Shown here one piece after another: positions 59,426 to 64,000 of a stretch of 64,000 nucleotides of DNA. Every line of letters begins with the position of its first letter. Position 1 is the first letter of the stretch. The translations under genes and the position numbers were made by a program. This DNA is from Lujinxingia vulgaris. GTDB lineage: Bacteria; Myxococcota_A; Bradymonadia; Bradymonadales; Bradymonadaceae. Under the pieces are notes generated by a model. That model was not told the DNA's origin. It saw only the letters and a program-made list of their open reading frames with translations, and did no database searches. Location: the NCBI RefSeq assembly GCF_007997015.1, contig NZ_VOSM01000007.1, forward strand, positions 186,001-250,000. The letters run 5' to 3'.

Positions 59426-59929
59426 ATGAGCGACGATCGCCGCCAGAGCCGCGGCAGCACATACACCCGAGAGCAGCGCGGACCGCGCCGCAGCCAGCGC
59501 GACGAGAAGGATTCAGCCTCGTACAAGGCCGATCTGGAGAAGTTCTTTACCGCCGGCGGCAAGACCCCCGAGCGCTTTGAGAAGCTGGCAAAAGGTCTTG
59601 CGCCCAAAGAGGGCAGCGCTGAAGCCGAGTACCTGGAGGCGGTCGATACGCTGCGCAAGACCGAGGGCCTCTCGGAGCTGGTCAAAGCGATCAACGACTT
59701 TGTAGCCGCCGGCCACCCCTGGCCCGATGATGAGGAGGTGCTGATCAAGGCGCTCGATCATCCGCGCGAACGCACGCTGCACGCGGTGCTCGATCATCTG
59801 CTCGACTTGCAGGCGCGCAAAGGGATCAAACGTGGGGTTGCAATAGAGGCCCGGCTCGGGACGCTCAAAGTCGTCTCCGATGATCCGGGCCTTCTGAAAA
59901 AAGTCGACGCGCTGGAGGCGCTGCTTTAA
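59426..59929 (+). CDS. Small helical protein of unknown function
   Basis: 167 aa. The start at 59426 is supported by GAGGAG 6 bases upstream; an open frame extending further upstream lacks a site. The N-terminal 35 residues are Arg/Ser/Gln-rich and disordered (RRQSRGSTYTREQRGPRRSQ). The rest is an alpha-helical domain (KADLEKFFTAGGKTPERFEK, ALDHPRERTLHAVLDHLLDL). No signal peptide, no membrane segment. A basic N-terminus with a small helical domain suggests a cytosolic regulator or nucleic-acid contact. The family is not recognised. Confidence 0.65.
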   Translation: MSDDRRQSRGSTYTREQRGPRRSQRDEKDSASYKADLEKFFTAGGKTPERFEKLAKGLAPKEGSAEAEYLEAVDTLRKTEGLSELVKAINDFVAAGHPWPDDEEVLIKALDHPRERTLHAVLDHLLDLQARKGIKRGVAIEARLGTLKVVSDDPGLLKKVDALEALL

Positions 59930-59953
59930 CGCGCTGACGCGACGCCTTGAGCC

Positions 59954-60604
59954 TCAGGGCGCGTTGTCCTGGTTGGAGGTCGGCTCCAGGTCGAAGACCT
60001 GGTCGAAGCAGGCGACGATGTCGGCGCAGACGCCGTCTTCGATGCGCTCGGCGCAGGCGTCGCTGTACTCCCAGAAGATGTCGCTGCGGGTGCGGGCCAT
60101 CTGGTAGCAGGCCTGGCGAAGCGGCTCGGTGGACTCGCCGGGGCGGCACTCGCCACGGGCTGCCAGAAAGTCGTCGCAGCGGGCCTGACGATCTTCGGGG
60201 AGGTCCAGGCGCACGTAGCAGAGCTGATGCGCTTCGGCCTCGCGGGTCTCTTCGCAGGTGAGCTCGTCGACGATGCAGCGACCGAACTGCTCGACGGCGT
60301 CGAGGCTCCACTGACGGATGGTGTTCTCGCAGCGCACGCGGCAGTCGGAGGCGGCCGACTCACAGGTGTCGAGCTTCTCGCACATGGTGCGGCAGTCGTA
60401 ACCTTCGACGCCCAGGGGGTTGCGGCAGACCGACTCGTCGCAGACCAGCGGCGCGCGGCAGTCGTCATCGAACCCGTTGCAGAACTCACCCTCATTGCCC
60501 TGCTTGATGCTGTCGGAGGCGCGGCAGGCCCCGAGCATGGAGCTCAGAAGCAATAGAGCAACGAGGGCGATCGGAGCGATGAGGCGGTTGGAGAGCTTGA
60601 GCAT
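59954..60604 (-). CDS. Cys-rich lipoprotein
   Basis: 216 aa from the ATG at 60604. The signal ends in a lipobox (MLGAC), and 19 Cys residues, including the lipid-bearing one, follow in many short spacings (e.g. CNGFDDDCRAPLVCDESVC, CRTMCEKLDTC). Such Cys density is typical of secreted disulfide-knotted proteins and of deltaproteobacterial surface lipoproteins. No catalytic motif is visible. It is convergent with the small helical gene and faces the PRMT-like gene divergently across about 185 bp. Confidence 0.75.
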   Translation of the reverse strand: MLKLSNRLIAPIALVALLLLSSMLGACRASDSIKQGNEGEFCNGFDDDCRAPLVCDESVCRNPLGVEGYDCRTMCEKLDTCESAASDCRVRCENTIRQWSLDAVEQFGRCIVDELTCEETREAEAHQLCYVRLDLPEDRQARCDDFLAARGECRPGESTEPLRQACYQMARTRSDIFWEYSDACAERIEDGVCADIVACFDQVFDLEPTSNQDNAP

Positions 60605-60789
60605 AACGCTGAATTCCCTGGGCATTCGCGCGCCAGGCGCGGGCCGGTGGACGAGAAAAGTCGAAGGTGGGGATTAGCATAGGGTGGGGGCTTTGACAAA
60701 CTTTGTAGCGCGCGGGCGGTTTGCCGCTGCAGGTTGGCCGGTGGTAGAAGAGGCCGACAGACCTGCGACATAACTTCAAGGAGGAGATG

Positions 60790-61950
60790 ATGAGCTCGAC
60801 GGCGACGAAGGCGGTAGATGCAACTCAACTCTCTGCGGCGCTCGACCCGCATCGGCGCCACTCGGTGGCCCGGGCGCTGGCCGAGGTGCTCACGGGCAAG
60901 GAGCGCGTGGCGCTGGTGGGCTGGCAGGCGGCCACCTACATTGGCGAGGCTGCCGGTGAGGCGTCGAAGGTGGTGGTGATTCTGGAGGATGCGGCGGGCT
61001 GTGAGCAGGCGCGCCAGGCGGCCTCAACCCTGGGCGTGGCCGCGAAGGTCGAGGTGATGCAGGGCAAACTGACCGAGGTGGAGCTTGAGGCCCGCGCCGA
61101 TGTGGCGATGTACCTGCCGAGCTCGACCTGGATGATGGAGGGGCCGGATGCGGCGGTGCTGCGCAATGCGGCGCTTCAGGTGCTTAAGCCGGGCGGGCGA
61201 CTGATCCCCTGGCGGGTGGCGCAGCTGATGGAGCTTGCCTCGGTGCCGGTCTCAGCCGGAGCGCTGGAGGCGCGGGCTGCCCGGGTGGGGCGGCCGGGGG
61301 AGCCGGTGGCTATTTTGAGCGAGTCCAAACATTTTCTGACCACCGAGTTCGCAAGCGCCGCCCCTGAGCAGGCAGGCGTTGACGATACGATCTTCATCAA
61401 CGCCCTGCTCGGCGGGGTTGCCAGCGGCCTGCGCTTGAGCTCGATGGTGGAGCTTGTCCCGGGTGTAGCGCTCGTCAGCTCTCAGCAGGCCGCAAGCGCC
61501 ATCCTCGCGCCCTTTAAAGACGACGTGCGCGTCGATGCCGGCCAGACCTTAAGCGTGCACGTGCGCTACCAGCCCGGCGAGGGCCTGGCGACGGCGAAGT
61601 TCAGCGCGCGCCTGGTCGAGAGCAGCCGCGAGGTCGGTGAGCTTCCCGACGATCATCACGTGGTGACCGGCTTTAAAGAGAAGGTCGCCGCGATGCTGCG
61701 AGAGGTCGACGCGATGGGCCGCGGCTCAGACCTCGATCGCGTCGTCAGCTACACCCGCCAACCCCACGGCGACGTCTCGCGGCTGACCGCGATGTTCTGG
61801 ACGGTGGACGACGCCTTCCACAAACCGCTGCGCGAGCTGATCGAAGGCGTGCGCCGCGCCGGCGCCGAGGCCAGCGGGCATACCCCGGAAGATGAGACCA
61901 TCTACCAGTGGATGCTCGAGGTCTATGAGGGCGTGCGCGCCGAGGGCTGA
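60790..61950 (+). CDS. PRMT-like methyltransferase fold protein with missing SAM motif
   Basis: 386 aa. The middle resembles the Rossmann core of protein arginine methyltransferases: VEVMQGKLTEVELEARADV and ALQVLKPGGRLIPWRVAQLM align with the PRMT post-I, II and III segments (IxGKVEEVxLP, LKPGG-xxxP). The Gly-rich SAM loop (D-x-G-x-G-x-G) is replaced by ALVGWQAATYIGEAAG. The double-Glu loop SEPMG is replaced by LPSSTWMME. A C-terminal helical region follows. It may bind a different ligand or be a non-catalytic regulator. Starts: the second of two ATGs (60790) has AGGAGG at 5-base spacing. Confidence 0.6.
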   Translation: MSSTATKAVDATQLSAALDPHRRHSVARALAEVLTGKERVALVGWQAATYIGEAAGEASKVVVILEDAAGCEQARQAASTLGVAAKVEVMQGKLTEVELEARADVAMYLPSSTWMMEGPDAAVLRNAALQVLKPGGRLIPWRVAQLMELASVPVSAGALEARAARVGRPGEPVAILSESKHFLTTEFASAAPEQAGVDDTIFINALLGGVASGLRLSSMVELVPGVALVSSQQAASAILAPFKDDVRVDAGQTLSVHVRYQPGEGLATAKFSARLVESSREVGELPDDHHVVTGFKEKVAAMLREVDAMGRGSDLDRVVSYTRQPHGDVSRLTAMFWTVDDAFHKPLRELIEGVRRAGAEASGHTPEDETIYQWMLEVYEGVRAEG

Positions 61951-61970
61951 GGCGCGTTGACCCCAAACGC

Positions 61971-62002
61971 AAAAAGGCTCCCCGCGATGGGGAGCCTTTT
62001 TT
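61971..62002. terminator. Bidirectional terminator between PRMT-like gene and tRNA-Thr
   Basis: Arms AGGCTCCCC and GGGGAGCCT surround a five-base loop; A-run on the left and T-run on the right. Confidence 0.92.
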
Positions 62003-62035
62003 AGCCTGATTCGGTGACCATTGTCGGTCCCGGAA

Positions 62036-62108
62036 AGCCAACGACCGGATTTGAACCGGTGACCTGCTCATTACGAGTGAGCTGCTCTACCAGCTGAGCT
62101 ACGTTGGC
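62036..62108 (-). tRNA. tRNA-Thr (anticodon CGT)
   Basis: The minus strand folds as a cloverleaf: acceptor GCCAACG/CGTTGGC, D arm GCTC/GAGC, anticodon stem GCTCA/TGAGC with loop CTCGTAA (anticodon CGT at 62073-62075), and T arm ACCGG-TTCAAAT-CCGGT. It decodes ACG. No CCA is encoded at the 3' end, so it is added after transcription. The downstream hairpin terminator ends the transcript. Confidence 0.95.
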
Positions 62109-62297
62109 GCGCTCAAGCGGCACTTTGTCTATCCAAGAAGGGGGTGGACGTCAAGAGGTCGTGGTGCGAAAAGATGCGGGTGTTTTGCGATCAACGCGGG
62201 GTTGCTTCATAACAAAGATCGTCCCGGAGTTCCGGGTCGCAACAATCATCGATGGGATATGCGCGCGACATGCGGCGCGCCGAGTTGGAGTAATAGG

Positions 62298-63995
62298 ATG
62301 ATGTCGTTGAGTCGAGCAAAGACGTGGAAGGTTGGGAGCGCGGCGCTGCTGGCAGCGCTGATGGGGGTGAGCTCGACGGCCACCGCCCAGGAGGCCGGTG
62401 GCTTTGATGCGCAGACCTTTCAGCCGGCGCTGAGCCCCTCGGCGGTCTTTTCAGTGGACGGCTCACGCACCTATGAGCACCGCCAGATCTACGGTGGATT
62501 GCTCTTCAACTGGGCCAACGACCCGCTCGTCATGGAGTACGAAGACGGCAGCCGCGAAGCTGTCATCGAGAGTCAACTCGCCGCGCATCTGAGCGCGGGG
62601 ATCGGGCTTTTTGACCGCTATCAGGTGGAGCTGGCGCTGCCGATCTACTTCAGCAACAGCGGCGACTACCAGGGGCAGTCTTTTGGTGGGGCTGGCGTCG
62701 GTGATCTGGCGCTGCGCGGTAAGGCGCACATCCTCTCGCTGGCCGATGGGCGCTTCGGGCTGGGGGCGGGGCTTGACTTAAGCCTCCCCACAGGCGTGCA
62801 GGACGCCTATTTAGGCTCGCGCACCGTCACGGCGACCCCGCGGGTGATGGCTGATTATCGTCTGGACACGCCGGCCGGCGGGCTTTTGCTTGCCGCAAAC
62901 CTGGGCGCCCGCCTGCGCGGCACCGACGACGTGCATGATGCTCGCATTGGCCCGAACTTAAGCTACGGCGTGGGCGCGGAGCTTGAGGCGATTGCCGATG
63001 TGCTCTTTGTAGGGGCGGAGCTCTTCGGCTCGGCGGTGCTCACCGAGCCGGCGCGGGCGAAGTCGCCGTTGGAAGCGCTGATCGGCGTGCGCTGGGCCGC
63101 CACCGAGACCTGGTCGCTCACCCTCGCCGGCGGCGGTGGTCTGGTCGGCGGGCTCGGCAGCGCGGCGCAACGTGGCTTGCTCGGCGTGAGCTACCGGCCC
63201 GCCCCCACCCCCGACTCTGGCGAGGTGGTGCCCACCGAAAAGATCGTCTGCGAGTTCGATGCGCCTCCCGGTTACGAAGGCCCCCGCGACGCGCAGGGCT
63301 GCCCGGTCGTCGAAGAGCAGGGCTGCGCCAGCCTCACCGAAGACTGGCAGGGCGCCGTCGACGAAGATGGCTGCCCCATCCTCGATCAGGACGGCGACGG
63401 CATCCCCGACAGCGAAGACGCATGCCCCACTGAGCCCCAGGACTTCGACGGGTTGGGTGTAGCCAACGGTTGCCCGCAGGAAGATGTCGATGGCGACGGC
63501 ATCCTCGACGTCGAAGATCGTTGCCCTACCGAGCCCGGGCTGCGTCTGCATGAAGGATGCCCCCCGCCGGTGCAAAAAGCGGTGCGCGAGGGCGATGAGA
63601 TTCGCATCCTCGACAAGGTCTTCTTTCAGACCGACAAAGCCGTGATCCTGGAAGACTCCTTTGAGCTTCTCGACCAGGTCGCGCTGATTATGCGCACCAA
63701 CCCCGACATCATGCTCATTGAGGTCGCGGGCCACACCGACCGCCGCGGCGACGCCGACTACAACATGATGCTCTCGGAGGAGCGCGCCAAGACGGTGCGT
63801 GAGTACTTGATCAATCAGGGGCAGGTCGATGCCTCGCGCGTCGTCGCGCGTGGCTACGGACAGACCGAGCTGCTGATCGACGAAGACACCGATGAGGCGC
63901 ACGCGGCCAATCGCCGCGTGGAGTTCCGCATCCTGGAGCAGGGCAGCGACGAGGCGGGGAGCCCTGAAGAGACCGAGGCGCCCGCCGAGCCCTAA
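62298..63995 (+). CDS. OmpA-family protein with beta-barrel and thrombospondin type 3 repeats
   Basis: 565 aa. The ATG at 62298 has TTGGAG 7 bases upstream and a signal peptide (VGSAALLAALMGVSSTATA). A large beta-rich domain (about 30-310) of barrel type is followed by calcium-binding TSP3-like repeats (DQDGDGIPDSEDACPTEP, DVDGDGILDVEDRCPTEPG). The C-terminal OmpA domain, which binds peptidoglycan, has the VAGHTDRRGDADYNMMLSEE and RVVARGYGQTELL motifs. The acidic tail ends in Glu/Pro. The likely role is outer-membrane anchoring to the cell wall. The stop is complete within the window. Confidence 0.92.
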   Translation: MMSLSRAKTWKVGSAALLAALMGVSSTATAQEAGGFDAQTFQPALSPSAVFSVDGSRTYEHRQIYGGLLFNWANDPLVMEYEDGSREAVIESQLAAHLSAGIGLFDRYQVELALPIYFSNSGDYQGQSFGGAGVGDLALRGKAHILSLADGRFGLGAGLDLSLPTGVQDAYLGSRTVTATPRVMADYRLDTPAGGLLLAANLGARLRGTDDVHDARIGPNLSYGVGAELEAIADVLFVGAELFGSAVLTEPARAKSPLEALIGVRWAATETWSLTLAGGGGLVGGLGSAAQRGLLGVSYRPAPTPDSGEVVPTEKIVCEFDAPPGYEGPRDAQGCPVVEEQGCASLTEDWQGAVDEDGCPILDQDGDGIPDSEDACPTEPQDFDGLGVANGCPQEDVDGDGILDVEDRCPTEPGLRLHEGCPPPVQKAVREGDEIRILDKVFFQTDKAVILEDSFELLDQVALIMRTNPDIMLIEVAGHTDRRGDADYNMMLSEERAKTVREYLINQGQVDASRVVARGYGQTELLIDEDTDEAHAANRRVEFRILEQGSDEAGSPEETEAPAEP

Positions 63996-64000
63996 CCCGA

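Overview
The window is high-G+C chromosomal DNA, densely coded on both strands. It looks like a predatory or social deltaproteobacterium-type lineage (Myxococcota or Bradymonadota/Bradymonadales). Evidence is a MYXO-CTERM-like sorting tail at the left edge, FHA-DUF4388 and kinase-ATPase-TPR fusion proteins, several signal-peptide outer-membrane barrels, an OmpA protein with calcium-type repeats, Cys-rich lipoproteins and Flp pilins. Gene content is mostly housekeeping. There are no phage, IS or plasmid genes and no CRISPR array. The genus assignment is inference from family content.

Layout. 1-5.8 kb: tail of a surface-anchored protein, a dnaB/FHA-DUF4388 pair with overlapping ends, an Arg-rich beta-barrel protein and a HisC-type aminotransferase. 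5.9-15.6 kb: a double-length M16 protease and an AsmA-like/GT51 transglycosylase fusion, then a non-coding 42-bp tandem array, an M23 endopeptidase and an AbgT transporter. 15.6-22.6 kb: recN, a TPR protein with a HAD phosphatase, a barrel protein, a Gly-rich membrane protein and astA. 22.7-29.7 kb: a large Ser/Thr kinase fused to an ATPase and helical repeats, a lower-G+C orphan gene, two amidohydrolases and thiD. 29.8-41 kb: ileS-lspA, an rpoH-like sigma factor, a PorV/FadL-like protein, thiO with a CpaA-type prepilin peptidase, an MFS/spermidine synthase fusion and two Flp-type pilin genes. 41.4-51.1 kb: a long co-directional run mfd, PpiC lipoprotein, surA, pdxA, crotonase, a triplicated-domain membrane protein and pssA. 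51.2-64 kb: a 42-residue membrane peptide, an M42 peptidase with an aminotransferase, a second tandem array, pyruvate carboxylase, a four-fold Cys-repeat protein, a PRMT-like protein, tRNA-Thr and an OmpA protein.

How the genes fit together. Cell-envelope work dominates: peptidoglycan synthesis and remodelling (GT51 fusion, M23), outer-membrane protein maturation (SurA, PpiC lipoprotein, LspA), phospholipid head-group synthesis (PssA) and pilin processing (CpaA-type peptidase, Flp). A second theme is DNA maintenance (DnaB, RecN, Mfd). A third is cofactor supply (ThiD, ThiO, PdxA, biotin-dependent Pyc).

The most unusual items are two non-coding tandem arrays, each built on a 42-bp unit (four turns of B-DNA). 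The array at 53898-54363 has eleven units. Conserved flanks enclose a short palindrome whose sequence changes between units while its symmetry is largely kept. The layout resembles the sopC centromere of plasmid F, yet it lies between metabolic genes with no parAB visible. I regard it as the best candidate here for an undescribed element.
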